Shown here piece by piece: positions 23,701 through 35,988 of a DNA stretch of 64,000 nt. This DNA comes from Sinohyriopsis cumingii (lineage: Eukaryota; Mollusca; Bivalvia; Unionida; Unionidae). A program made the position numbers and the translations under genes. The notes under the pieces are model-generated. The model did no database searches, had not been told where the DNA came from, and worked only from the letters and a program-made list of their open reading frames with translations. The stretch lies in assembly GCA_028554795.2 (NCBI GenBank), contig CM068827.1, positions 70,095,809-70,159,808 on the forward strand, given 5' to 3'. Position 1 is the first letter of the stretch, and every line of letters starts with the position of its first letter.

Positions 23701-25229
23701 TCATTCATGCCCTATCCGTCAGTAATGCTGCGGATAAGTAATCCCAACTTAGCAGCTACATGTTTATGTACTTAATCCACACAAAAATCGGGATTTAATT
23801 TTTGGCGAGCTTTTGAAAACTTAAAAATTAATTCTTGTTCTCGTGGCAGTTGATCAACTATGCGTATTTGTATTATTGTATACATTTGTATCAACTTGTA
23901 CTTTTTATTACTGTATACATTTGTATCAACCCAGTATCTTTGTCATTGTATATTTTTGTGCGCTTCTACTGTGATTCTTTAGCTGTGAGGGAGGTGTCTG
24001 CATTTTCTCTATTGCTTTTCTTTCACTTTCTTTTAAGCTGCACTCAGTTATCCTTCGCTTGTGTCACGTAAACTATGCACCCTGCGCAATAACGTCTCAA
24101 AGCAAATATTTCTTAGGGTCTTCACGTGTAATTCGATAAAACAAAATCTGTGTACACTAGCTATATTCTAGATTATCTTGAAATTACTTCAGAAATAGGA
24201 GCTTACATATTTTCTCTTGAACTTCATTAAATATTCCATTGTCCCTAAAACATCTTATTGGAAACAATTAGCTAACATGGCTGGATTTGAACAAGAAAAA
24301 CTGCTTGGAGCTATAGAATCAACAGACATCATTAGTATCTACGATTTAGACACCCAACAAGAACTAATTAAGCCCTTCCATTCTGCACTCACTACTAGGA
24401 ATAACTGTTAGCGTTTATAGAATCTGTGTGTGTATTATATAGAGCCTGGTCTCAAATGTTACTGTCAAAATGTGGTTATCAGTACACCAGTCTACTTCAG
24501 CATGTTGTAACATCATGTATATTAAAGATATACAAATTCATCATGTTCAGTTTCATTAATTCCAGTTTCGTCCTTGTATGATTGTATCACGAGCGTATTT
24601 CTCAGCTTGTCGACTAAACTTTTTATCAAAAGTTATAAATTCCCGGACCAGCGGTTACCAAAGTTTGGGCATTTACCTAAGCTGTAATAATACATATCCT
24701 TGAGATTTATGTACAACGATTATGTGCCACTCTTTATGTTTGCACATACTGTATATTTGTTGATATTCCATTTGTTTTCTTCTTTTCTTCCATTAGTACT
24801 AGTTCAACAGGTTTACCGTTACTTACTTATAATCAATGTAAAGTTTTTATTAATTATCTTTGGTTGACTGTGAGGAAGATTTTTCTCATATTTTTTTTTC
24901 ATCTCCTTTATTCTTTATTATTCACCTTTTTAGCTGTACTCCTTTCCATGAAATTATCTTTTAATAGGTTACGAGTTACGGTCACATTTTAACTTTTAAT
25001 TAATACATTTCATACATGAATATGATTAAAATCTTCACTATATATGTTCAGTGTCTTCTAAATGCCAAGAAAAGATCAGAAAGCTATTTATGTGGATAAG
25101 AGATCGAAATATAAATATTGGTTATTAACATGGACATATTCAAATGGTAAATAAAATATAGAGGTACAAATGGGACTGTGAAGTGATTTTATTAGTGCTG
25201 ATAATAGTGCTGGCATAGGTAGTCTACAT
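20739..25229. other. Long non-coding region downstream of FEM1
   Basis: No gene is supported in 4.5 kb. Noted inside: two perfect 42-bp tandem copies plus a partial third at about 21620-21725; a poly-G run near 22255-22269; and a SINE-like segment at about 23325-23550 ending in GGGCGAAAACGACG, with a tail domain like those of mollusc SINEs. The rest is AT-rich. Confidence 0.45.
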
Positions 25230-27106
25230 AACACCTGTCTTTGGGTCTACTTAATACCTGTCTTTGGGTCTACTTGATACCTGTCTTTGGGTCTACTTGA
25301 TAGCTGTCTTTGGGTCTACTTGATACATGTCTTTGGGTCTACTTGATAGCTGTCTTTGGGTCTACTTGATACATGTCTTTGGGTCTACTTGATACCTGTC
25401 TTTGGGTCTACTTGATACCTGTCTTTGGGTCTACTTAATACCTGTCTTTGGGTCTACTTGATAGCTGTCTTTGGGTCTACTTAATACCTGTATTTGGGTC
25501 TACTTAATACCTGTCTTTGGGTCTACTTGATACCTGTCTTTGGGTCTACTTGACACCTGTATTTGGGTCTACTTGATAGCTGTCTTTGGGTCTACTTAAT
25601 ACCTGTCTTTGGGTCTACTTAATACCTGTCATTGGGTCTACTTGATACCTGTCTTTGGGTCTACTTAATACCTGTCTTTGGGTCTACTTGATACCTGTCT
25701 TTGGGTCTACTTGATACCTGTCTTTGGGTTTCCTTAATACCTGTCATTGGGTCTACTTGATACCTGTCTTTGGGTCTACTTCATACCTCTCTTTGGGTCT
25801 ACTTCATACCTGTCTTTAGGTCTACTTCATACCTGTCTTTGGGTCTACTTGATACCTGTCTTTGGGTCTACTTGATACATGTCTTTGGGTCTACTTGATA
25901 TCTGTCTTTGGGTCTACTTGATACCTGTCTTTGGGTCTACTTGATATCTGTCTTTGGGTCTACTTGATATCTGTCTTTGGGTCTACTTGATACCTGTCTT
26001 TGGGTTTCCTTAATACCTGTCATTGGGTCTACTTAATACCTGTCTTTGGGTCTACTTCATACCTGTCTTTGGGTCTACTTCATACCTGTCTTTGGGTCTA
26101 CTTCATACCTGTCTTTGGGTCTACTTGATACCTGTCTTTGGGTCTACTTGATACCTGTCTTTGGGTCTACTTGATATCTGTCTTTGGGTCTACTTGATAC
26201 ATGTCTTTGGGTCTACTTGATATCTGTCTTTGGGTCTACTTGATACATGTCTTTGGGTCTACTTGATACCTGTCTTTGGGTCTACTTGATATCTGTCTTT
26301 GGGTCTACTTGATATCTGTCTTTGGGTCTACTTGATACATGTCTTTGGGTCTACTTGATACCTGTCTTTGGGTTTACTTAATACCTGTCATTGGGTCTAC
26401 TTGATACATGTCTTTGGGTCTACTTGATACCTGTCGTTGGGTCTACTTGATACCTGTCTTTGGGTCTACTTGATATCTGTCTTTGGGTCTACTTGATACA
26501 TGTCTTTGGGTCTACTTGATACCTGTCTTTGGGTTTACTTAATACCTGTCATTGGTCTACTTGATACCTGTCTTTGGGTCTACTTGATACCTATCTTTGG
26601 GTCTACTTAATACCTGTCTTTGGGTCTACTTAATACCTGTCTTTGGGTCTACTTGATACCTGTCTTTGGGTCTACTTGATACATGTCTTTGGGTCTACTT
26701 GATAGCTGTCTTTGGGTCTACTTGATACATGTCTTTGGGTCTACTTGATACCTGTCTTTGGGTCTACTTGATACCTGTCTTTGGGTCTACTTGATACCTG
26801 TCTTTTGGGTCTACTTGATACCTGTCTTTGGGTTTACTTAATACCTGTCATTGGGTCTACTTAATACCTGTCTTTGGGTCTACTTGATACCTGTCTTTGG
26901 GTCTACTTAATACCTGTCTTTGGGTCTACTTGATAGCTGTCTTTGGGTCTACTTAATACCTGTCTTTGGGTCAACTTAATACCTGTCTTTGGGTCTACAT
27001 AATACCTGTCTTTGGGTCTACTTGATACCTGTCTTTGGGTCTACTTAATACCTTTCTTTGGGTCTACTTAATACCTGTCTTTGGGTCTACTTAATACCTG
27101 TCTTTG
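25230..27106. repeat. 23-bp minisatellite, about 80 copies
   Basis: The unit is GATACCTGTCTTTGGGTCTA plus CTT (23 bp), repeated over about 1.9 kb with variants (GATACATG, GATAGCTG, AATACCTG). Because 23 is not a multiple of 3, no frame stays open. No transcription or protein role is visible. Confidence 0.95.
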
Positions 27107-27478
27107 GGTTTAAACAGTGGCGTCACTCGGGTTGGTGTCACCCAGTGCGGTAGCTCATGGTGTCACCCCCATGGTCCTCCTTCCGTAACAGACCATACAG
27201 AATCCTTAGTAATGTCATTTTGGTGTCACCCCCTCTGATGGTGTCACCCGGTGCAGTCCGCACCCCCAGCATCCCCCTAGCGACACCACTGCTGTGCCTG
27301 CTAGTCATGTATTTAACAATGATCGGTTATCCGCTTATGAAATCCGACTAGACCAAGCAGTGTGTGCTCTGTAAAATTTGCAATTTTTCATTTTGGTGTC
27401 ACGTCTTTGAGATGGTGTCACCCGGTGCGGTCCCCACCCCCCGCCCCGCACCCCCCTAGCGACGCCACTGGGTTTAAA
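27107..27478. mobile_element. hAT-like MITE with perfect 8-bp target duplication
   Basis: The element at 27115-27470 begins CAGTGGCGTCACT and ends AGCGACGCCACTG. It is flanked on both sides by GGTTTAAA (27107-27114 and 27471-27478). Terminal inverted repeats starting CAGTGGCG and an 8-bp duplication are typical of hAT superfamily MITEs. A second internal end-like sequence (GCGACACCACTG near 27293) suggests a nested or doubled copy. It landed at the edge of the 23-bp minisatellite. A shorter relative is at 43458-43633. Confidence 0.85.
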
Positions 27479-28535
27479 TAATACGGAACAAAAAGTACAG
27501 ACCAGACGTTTGTTAGAGATTAAACTTGATACAGAAAATAACGATGTGATGTTGATAAATACACTGACACAATAAAGATGTCATATTGATAAATATATAC
27601 GGACATAATAACGATACTGATAAATATATAAGGAAAAAATAAAGATCCCTTATTGATGATTCTATACGGATATAATAAAGAGGTCATGTTGATAAATGAT
27701 ATATATTGACATGATAAATATTTTCTCTTGAACTTCAATAAATAATCTATTTTCCTTAAAACTTCTTTACACTTTCCTAAAAAAAAATTCCATTGTAAAT
27801 TTATTCATTTAGTTGAATTGTTATAAAAATTCAATTTATTTAGATGTGTATTTTTATTTTCCTCTGCAAAGAACAAATGTTCTTCTGTCGTCTCCATTCT
27901 TTTTCATTCCTACTTATAGCCGTTGCAAAATAGTCAAGCTGATTAATGTGTATTGTAAAAACTGTAAGCCTGTGACTTCCCATCCCCAACCCATCCCCAA
28001 CACTGTGTGTTTGGTCTAGAGCAATAGAAAAGAGGCGAAAAAGTATTGAAAATGTCTACCTTTATACCTTTTCTTGTAGAAGTTTCTATTAAAAAAAATA
28101 TAATTACAACGACTATTAATTTCACTCCTGCATCGTGTTCTGCTATGTCGTGAGAGAAGAAAGATACAAAATGCTGCCGAAAAATATTTAGTCCCATGAC
28201 TATTTAAAAAAAAAAATACATTTCTTATTAAATCTCTGAAACAATACGCTAAATGTCACGATTTGAGACGACGATTTCTTGTGAAGCAAAGACGTTTGTG
28301 ACAGATAATACACGTAATGTGTCAGAAATCTATACGTAACACCTAAACGCTCATGCATAATTTCTCAGATAAGGCTTTGCGTCACGATGAATAGTGGCCG
28401 CAAATCTTCACGTTTTACAGATTGTATCAAAGGTAACAAGTATCAACGAATCGAATCACACCAGTATTTTTACATAGCGATGCGTTAAGTGAGATCTCCA
28501 TTAATCATTAGAGAAATTGCTGTTTCGTCTGCATT
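27479..28535. other. Intergenic AT-rich DNA
   Basis: Imperfect repeats of an 'ATAATAA-GAT-TGATAAAT' type occur at about 27530-27720. No gene is seen. Confidence 0.4.
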
Positions 28536-28845
28536 TGTGTGTGTGTGTGCGTGTGACTTGGATTTTTAACGTAGTTTTAACAATTTTTCAGTCATATCGC
28601 TACGATGTCTGCAGTGTGGCAGTTGATAGTGATGTTAAGCACTGTATGTAGCATGATGACCCACCCAGTCACATTATCATGACACAAGGCCGACCAGTCC
28701 TAACACCAACCTCTTAATGCTGAGCGCCAAGCGAGGCAGTTGTTAGTGCCATTTTTGTAAGTCTTTGGCATGACTCGGCTGGGGATCGAACCCACGACCT
28801 CCAGCATTCGAGGCGGACGCTCTAACCACTAGACCATCGGAGCTG
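28536..28845 (-). repeat. tRNA-derived SINE, copy 3 (full length)
   Basis: The minus strand carries the same family as 12847-13062: box A with GTGGTTAGAGCGTCCGCCTC (from the strand complement, with one change), box B GGGTTCGATCCC, the shared body and a GT/AC-rich tail at 28536-28552. It lies about 550 bp upstream of the first CLN6 exon. Confidence 0.88.
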
Positions 28846-29393
28846 TTGATTGCATTTGTAATCTCTTTCTCCGTGAACTGAAACCCATTTTCACTATCTT
28901 ATTTATTCAGCATCCCACAATTGATGAGAAACGTTTTGCAGTATGTGTTTATGTGTACAGCTGATATGTACATTTTCTTTCAAAACTACATGGATACACA
29001 TGTAGACGAGTATATCGCTTCGCGTTATCGCAAGGTCATTTTAAGTACTTGGGGCTATGCATTATGCTGGTATTATCTTTTTATCGGGACAAAAATTTAT
29101 TGTTATAAATAGGTCATGTAGATCCTTTATATTTGTTCCTAATAGATTTTGATCTAAATAGTGAATTTTTCAATTTATAAAAACATATCAAACCATGTTC
29201 ATATCAATGGTTGATCGCCATCCGTCTAAATAAAGCCTCGCTGTGTAAATTGCCGTGTCGTTGCTGTTCAATATTTTAATGCCTGGAGCGCCACCTACAA
29301 CTTATGAAAGAGCGAAGTACACGCTACGTGTCGGTATGTACATGTACATGAGTGGTGGCATATGTAGAGGTAGAGACGGTCATTCTTTTCAAA

Positions 29394-29494
29394 ATGACTA
29401 CACGTTCTGATGCGAGAAAAAGAAACGTGTATTACGCTGATGAAGAAGCAACTCCCTTTATCCACGTCGAAGCACAAGGACCGATGGAAACATG
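29394..29494 (+). CDS. CLN6: CLN6 exon 1 (coding start)
   Basis: The ATG at 29394 opens 33 codons starting MTTRSDARKRNVYYADEE, then two bases (TG) of a Trp codon, followed by a GTAAAT donor at 29495. The split Trp is completed by the first base of exon 2, which keeps the frame. The N-terminal sequence itself is poorly conserved in the family, so the call rests on frame, splice site and position ahead of the next exons. CLN6 is an ER-resident multi-pass membrane protein that helps export lysosomal enzymes from the ER. A (CT)n run lies in intron 1, 44 bp after the donor. Confidence 0.7.
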
Positions 29495-29533
29495 GTAAAT
29501 GAATAAAATGAATATCTTTGACAACGGGTCACA

Positions 29534-29537
<4 letters not shown>

Positions 29538-29586
<49 letters not shown>
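29538..29586. repeat. (CT)n microsatellite in CLN6 intron 1
   Basis: An uninterrupted CT run of about 49 bp; on the other strand it produces false Arg-Glu ORFs. Confidence 0.95.
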
Positions 29587-29590
<4 letters not shown>

Positions 29591-31875
29591 AATATATTTC
29601 CCAAGAGTAACACAAATCTTCAAAGTAGTTGAAGATCCATCTCAGAGTTTTCTCTCATTTTTATCGTTTAGATATATGCAATGCCTTCATCACAGATAAA
29701 ATGTCAGGACTTGTTTGAGTTTACATCAGATAAACCTCGTATCACATATGTTTATTTATTGATTTAAGCTGTAATTACATGTGTGTTTCAAATGATGTAT
29801 TGTAGTATTGTTTTGTCAACTTTATGATGCAATTACGAAACGAATCTCCCCTGGCCATATTATTTCTGTCGCAAATATTCGTTAAAAAACGTCATTAGAA
29901 ACATGCTAAATGTACACTAATGGCACGCAGCAGTGACCTAATTTTTGTAAGATGTTTTACTCACCAGGACAAGTTCAAACAAAATGATGTATAATTCTGA
30001 AGCCATCAATGCCTGGGAAATTAAGATAAACGCAAAACTTAATGAGTATGTGAATAATGGGTCACAGGAGTCTATTTGTTTGGATTTTTATACGCATCAG
30101 CAGTGAATAAATAAATGCACGAAATATAGGTCACAGTGATCTATTTTGGTAGGTATGTGATACTATTAACGCAATGTACCAAATGCACCAAAGCTGCATT
30201 CATTGAAATTATAAAGGAGATTTTATCCACCAATACATTTTTATTTACTTATACATTTCTTTTAAATCTGCAACTGATGCCAGAAAGAAAAATAAAAAGC
30301 GTACCAACCATGTCGGCCAATTCTGCGCGTCGGGTAATTCAACGATACGTTATTTCTGTAAACATTGGATCACTTGCTATTTTGGGGCAAAAATCCATTT
30401 AGTATCAAGAAAGAACGATTGTACTTTAATTAAGAAAAGTGATATTCATAAAGTGTATAAAAATATCCCACGTTTCGACTCGAAAGGCATATGAAATTAT
30501 GATTTCAAAATGTCAACATGAAGACCCACTCCATGGCCTTCTTAAACCTGTAATCCAGGAAATCCTATTTACTATGTATCTTTTAGAATCATAGAAAGAA
30601 ATACATTACATCAAAGATGAAAATGTATACCTTACACAATTCTGCATCTTAATCCAAGTTTCCAGTTTTGCAAGAAGTTGTCCCACACGTACAATATCGT
30701 CTGCTACCCAACGTGTCAACTTGCCGCTAGAACGGCATTCTCAAGAAATTCCCGTTTCTAAATTCTTTAGTAAATATTCTTCATAAACAAAATGTAAAAC
30801 ATTACATTCTATTCAAGATGTAAAACATTACATCCTATTCACTGTTGTTTTTCTTCATCATCATAGCTTATTTTTTTATAAAATGTTAAACTTTACTAAT
30901 TTTATACAAGTTCGGTTTATTTTGCTTAGTATCTCTTGCTATTTATTGGCATTGTTATGTTGAATTTTGTGAAACTAGCTATAAACGTGATCCAATTACT
31001 CGACTGAAATGCTGACAGAAACAGTCGAAAGTAATGTATTTCATTTCTATATCCCGATGGATAAACATTACATGTTTTCAAAGCTGTGCGCAGAAAAGAC
31101 CGACATATTGCGAGTCATGAAAACACTGGTGTGCTATCTCCTGTGTCCAAAATTAATATTATTTCGAACAGACTATTCTGGTGACAATTGCTTCTTTTCA
31201 AATGGTAAGCATGAAAGTATTTTATTTTCGTCAATCGGTCGAATTCGGTATGCGTTTTGCTTCAATATTGGTGATGGAAACCTTAGGTGCGCAGAATTGT
31301 CCGACAGCATTGTATACATTTTACATGTCTCAAATTGCAAAAAGTGAAATAAGAGCGAACATTTTAATGAAAACCAAACACACAGACAGAACAAAATTGT
31401 CGATAATGAATACAACGGAAATATAAAATAACCATCTCAGTATCACATATTTATTTGCAATAGATCGTAGTCGTAATGTAAAAGGTTGTGGTTGAATATT
31501 TAAAATCGGAGAACCATTGGCATCCGCAGGAATATTTCCGACAGCCTTCTCATTTGAGTAAAGACTATAATTTCTCTGTACTTAATATTTAAAAATGATA
31601 CTTCTGTCAGTAAATCAGTTTCACAACTATGTTGGTCAACATTCCCATTCTTGTTAAATTTTAAATTTTACAAGTCATGTCTCATTTTCTTCTCTCCCAC
31701 GGTATGGTAGTTTTCATAGTGCTGATGTGTCGACAAATTTTCCTGTTGATTGATCTGGTTACTTGATTTATTGATTATTCGAGTGTTCGTTTAATTCATT
31801 TATTTATTTATTTATTCATTTACGGGAAAACAGTGAGGACGATAAGAAGCTAAGGAATGTCAGAAAGGAAGAAAG
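29587..31875. other. CLN6 intron 1, remainder
   Basis: No gene is supported. AT-rich DNA; some open frames (for example 31009-31347) have no protein-like features beyond length. A run of TTTA repeats occurs near 31795-31820. Confidence 0.45.
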
Positions 31876-31948
31876 GTTTCACTGGGATATATGGTTGACT
31901 CTTACACTTCAAAACTGGATTTTCGACTTTGGTAGACCAATAGCGGCG
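31876..31948 (+). CDS. CLN6: CLN6 exon 2
   Basis: The exon of 73 nt begins with the G that completes the exon 1 Trp codon. It encodes FHWDIWLTLTLQNWIFDFG and then RPIAA, ending at a GTATGT donor at 31949. The stretch LQNWxxDFGRPIA is a hallmark of CLN6 near its first membrane segment. The acceptor is GAAGAAAG, with a poor pyrimidine tract. It ends in phase 0, as exon 3 requires. The 38-bp minisatellite that follows is built from copies of the end of this exon. Confidence 0.88.
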
Positions 31949-32690
31949 GTATGTGACGTTTTGGTTTTAGTAGACTAATGTCGATGGCATTTAAATTTTG
32001 ATACAGCAATAGCGACGATATGTGACATTTAAACTTGTATAGACCAATAGCGACGGCATTTAGAGTTTGATTGACTAATAAGTGGCGGTATGTGGCATTT
32101 AGACTTTGATAGACGAACAGCGACGGTATCTGACATTCAGACTTTGATAGACCAATAGCGACCGTATACGGCATTTAGAGTTTGATTGACAAAAAGCGAC
32201 GTTATGAGATATTTAGACTTTGATAGACCAACAGCGACTTATCTAAGATTTAGACTTTCATAGACCAACAACAAGGGTTCATACGATTTAGACTTTGATA
32301 AACCAATAGCGACGTTATCTGAGATTTAGACGTTTAAAGACAAACAGCGACGGTATCTGAGACTTAGACTTTGATAGGTCAACAGCAACGGTATTTCAGA
32401 TTTAGACGTTGATAGACCAATAGCGACTGTATCTGAGATTTAGACTTTGATAGACAAATAGCGACTGTATCTGAGATTTAGACTTTGATAGACAAATAGC
32501 GACTGTATCTGAGATTTAGACTTTCATAGACCAACAACAACGGTACTTAAAATTTAGACCTTGATAAACCAATAGCGACGTTATCTGAGATTTAGACGTT
32601 TATAGACAAACAGCGACGGTATCTGAGATTTAGACTTTGATAGACCAATTGCGACGGAATGTAGCATTTAGACTTACAAAGATCAATAGC
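31949..32690. repeat. 38-bp minisatellite copied from the exon 2 / intron 2 junction
   Basis: About 18 imperfect copies of a unit containing GACTTTGATAGACCAATAGC followed by GACGGTATCTGAG. The last 20 or so exonic bases of CLN6 exon 2 and its donor read GACTTTGGTAGACCAATAGC then GGCGGTATGTGAC. The unit is thus a tandem, diverging copy of the exon end plus the 5' splice site, in the same orientation. Most copies change GTATGT to GTATCT or similar. Confidence 0.9.
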
Positions 32691-33267
32691 ACTGGATTTA
32701 AATGAAATACGAAACGTCGTATAAATATATCATTTCATTCCTGCCTTACTTATCTTTGTTATCATTTGATACTACTGTATTAATATCACTGGCCTACAGC
32801 CTAAATGCTTCCGAAATAAATGTAGTCAAACTTGATTAATTCTGAGTCACTGTTAATGAAAATGATGCTTAAAATTGTTGATTGGCTCTAGTTTTTAAAG
32901 AAATACTGGGTCAATATATACGACCCTCCACGTGGCAATGGCGGAGGTTAAGTGAGTTATAAAGGGAAAGGATCTCAGTTTAAGCCAGAAATGGCAAAAA
33001 TATATATTTGACTGGATCTATGAATAAATCTATGACCGGGTTTCGACAGTACTTGCTTTTCAAGCAAAAAGATTGAACGATGCTATCTGAAGCTGATATT
33101 GAGTCATTCATAATACGAATTGCATCATGTTTTTCCTAGAAGTCATGGAACCTGCCATCAAATTGCCCTATTTCAGCTCTGGAAATCATACAGTGTCGTT
33201 ATTTCTTATTTGTCAGTGTTTGATTTTGCAAAGGGAAACATTTCTGTTTAGCCAACGTAAGCAAAGA
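32691..33267. other. CLN6 intron 2, spacer
   Basis: AT-rich with no gene or repeat recognised. Confidence 0.4.
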
Positions 33268-34927
33268 TGCCTCGTACTTGTGTGAACAATGCAGATAACT
33301 TCTGCTGTGTTTGTGGTGAAGTGACTTTTGCATCACAAAAACACCGTATAACCACTATGGTTAAGAAAGCCTATCACCCTTTTTTGGGCTGCAAAATTGG
33401 AGTTTAGGACAAGAGATGGGCCCCACACAATGTTGCAACACTTGTGCAACAAATCTTCGTTGAAAAGGAAAAGGAAATTTATGACGTTTGCAGTACCAAT
33501 GATTTGGAGAGAGCCACCAGATTATATCAGCCATTGTTTCTTCTGCATGGTCCCTCCAGTTGGGAAAGGTGCGTCAAAGAAGAAAAAGTGGACAGTGCAT
33601 TATCCAAACATTCCATCAGCTATACGCCCAGTACCCCAGGGAGAATGACTGCCTGTTCCTGATGCAACATAATCTTTCTTACTTGAGTCAGACGAGGAAG
33701 ATGAATTGATGAAACTTCTAGTCATAAACAATCAATTTCACGTGACCCATATTTTCCTCTATCCTCCTCCTCTAAACCATACCTCCTAACACAAGGTGAA
33801 CTGAATGACCTTGTCACGGATTTGGAACTATCCAAGAGTAAGGCAGAAATGTTGGGCTCCAGACTACAGCAGTGGAATCTCCTAGCAGGTAATGTCAGGG
33901 TTTCCATGTTCCGTGACCGTCAGAAGCATCTTGTCGCATTCTTCTTCATGGAAGGTGATCTTGTAGCCTGCACGAACACCGATGGTGTGATGGCAGCCCT
34001 CAGCATCATTCATGATCCAGATGAGTGGAGATTGTTCATTGATTCGTCAAACACGAATCTTCAATCTGTTTTGCTGCTTAATGGCAATGTCTGCCATCAA
34101 TTCCAGTTGGTCATGCAGTCCATATGAAGGAAACCTATGAAAACATGAAACAACTTTTGAGGTGCATAAACTATGACCAACATCAGTGGCAGCTTGGTGG
34201 CGATTTGAAAGTTCTTGCTCTCTTGCTTGGTCTGCAGACTGGATACACAAAGTACTGCTGTTTTCTCTGCGAATGGGATAGTTGTACGAGATATTCCCAC
34301 TACATCAAGAGAGATTGGCCACTCCGACAGTCATTGGAAGCTGGAAGGAAAAGTGTTCAGCATCCACCACTTGTTGAATCAAGGAAGATTTAGTTACCAC
34401 CCTTGCACATCAAGATGGGTCTGATGAAGAACTTTGTCAAGGTCATGGACAAAACACCAACAGCTTTCAAGCACGTCCGTGGAAAATTTCCAAGTTTAAG
34501 TGAAGCTAAGATAAAGGAAGGTGTCTTTTTTGGTCCTCAGAATCGTGAACTTCTTCGAGATGATGCATTTGACCGTGCACTGGGTGGCAAGAAAAAGACA
34601 GCATGGAAAGACTTACAGTTAGTGGCAACAAATTTTCTCGGAAACAACAAGGCAGACAACTAAAGGGAGTGGTGGAAAATCTCCTCAAGGCATACAAAAG
34701 CCTTGGTTGCAACATGTCACTAAAGATAGATTTTTTTCTCACTTTCATCTAGATTGTTTCCACCGAACTGCGGTGCAATGAACCACGGTCGATTTTACCA
34801 GGACATTACAACAACGAAGAAACGCTATCAGGGCAAATGGAGCCTATCAGTGCTTACAGACTATTGCTGGACATTGACAAGAGAGGCATCATTTAATGAA
34901 TACAAGAGACAAGCCAAGAAGCACTGA
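33268..34927 (+). pseudogene. Transposon-derived conserved zinc-finger protein, broken
   Basis: The region starts MPRTCVNNADNFC with a CxxC zinc-binding pair, then shows protein segments in several frames: FAVPMIWREPPDYISHCFFC (33481-33550), an NDLVTDLELSKSKAEMLGSR helix (33806-33870), EWRLFIDSSNTNLQSVLL (34023-34076), LLLGLQTGYTKYCCFLCEWD (34215-34275), LHIKMGLMKNFVKVMD (34403-34450), and a final part with RYQGKWSLSVLTDYCW (34820-34870) ending at a TGA near 34927. This order matches a widespread invertebrate multi-copy family of presumed transposon origin that has CCCH/CCHC fingers but no known chemistry. At least five frameshifts plus a stop near 33405 make it a pseudogene. It lies in CLN6 intron 2. 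Confidence 0.75.
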
Positions 34928-35555
34928 ATAATGACTAAACTATTTACTTATTTATACATAATGGTCTTTTGCCTTTTGTTTCATAATAATTTTTATTTAT
35001 ATAACCCATTTTCTGTTTTCTAAAGTGTTACATTAACAAGACAGGTTAAATATCATCATGTAAAGCAATCATAAACACGTGAAAAGACCTAAGGTTTATA
35101 ATTTATGATTAAACTCTACTATCTACACAATATATATAGACGTAAAATATAAAAACTTAAATATCTTGGAAACAGTAGCTAATCAATTGTTTTAATTGTC
35201 ATATTTGAATTCAGCACATCAAAATCCATAATAAATATCACATTTTATCTCTGAAGCAGAAGACTTTTTAAAAATAATATAGACCAGTGTATTTTATTAA
35301 TATCACTGTTTGATAGTATTAATATTTTATTATCATTCGATAGTATCATCATTTGATAATATTTATACTGTTTTGTTGTTATTTGATAGTATTACTGCTA
35401 TTTTGTTATCATTTGATAATTTTAATATTTTGTTGTTATCGTCTGATAGAATTGATAGTTTATTGTTATCATTTGATATAATTAATACTTTAATGTTATT
35501 ATTTGATAGAATTAATACTTTATTGTTATTAGAAGCAGCATTATCAGCGTTTTCA
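34928..35555. other. CLN6 intron 2, AT-rich with weak 30-40 bp repeats
   Basis: From about 35290 to 35550 the sequence repeats a 'TTTGATAGAATTAATACTTT' theme at irregular spacing. No gene is seen. Confidence 0.5.
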
Positions 35556-35560
35556 TTATG

Positions 35561-35620
<60 letters not shown>

Positions 35621-35622
35621 TA
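35556..35622. repeat. (ATT)n microsatellite
   Basis: A TTA/ATT trinucleotide run; on the other strand it is a false poly-Asn ORF. Confidence 0.95.
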
Positions 35623-35776
35623 CATCACATTTTATCTCTAGTCTTACACTACTTTGTACCATCGCGTGCTAGGAAGAAGGAATTGATAGGCATTACCTGC
35701 TACCCAATCCCAATAATATATAAATTATATAAGTACAGAAATTATTTTATATCGCACCAGTACCAGACTCTATCCA

Positions 35777-35778
<2 letters not shown>

Positions 35779-35825
<47 letters not shown>
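35779..35825. repeat. (GT)n microsatellite near exon 3
   Basis: A clean GT run of about 46 bp, ending 65 bp before the exon 3 acceptor. Confidence 0.95.
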
Positions 35826-35889
35826 GTAGAATCTTATATACATAACTATACAGCGTTCTGGGAATCATCTTTAACTATCATTTTTGCAG

Positions 35890-35988
35890 CTGTTTGTACC
35901 CCTATCGATGACACCGCTAAACAAGCCAAGCATCGGCGACTATTTCCACATGGCCTACAATGTCATAACACCATTTTGTATTTTGAAG
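35890..35988 (+). CDS. CLN6: CLN6 exon 3
   Basis: 99 nt, phase 0 on both sides, between an acceptor ATTTTTGCAG and a donor GTAAGA. It encodes [19 protein letters not shown] then [14 protein letters not shown]. The stretch [21 protein letters not shown] is nearly invariant in CLN6, so this is the clearest exon of the gene. It follows exon 2 with an intron of 3.9 kb. Confidence 0.95.

Noticed and set aside
25230-27106. Regular 23-bp repeats as a CRISPR array
   Set aside because: There are no spacers; units are directly adjacent and degenerate, and the genome is eukaryotic.
29432-29699. ORFs rich in Ser-Leu or Arg-Glu
   Set aside because: They arise from the (CT)n run in CLN6 intron 1.
31009-31426. 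Overlapping ORFs of 80-112 residues
   Set aside because: Composition is random-like and they lie in CLN6 intron 1 with no splice or family support.
35363-35662. Minus-strand poly-Asn ORF
   Set aside because: It is produced by the (ATT)n microsatellite and flanking AT-rich repeats.
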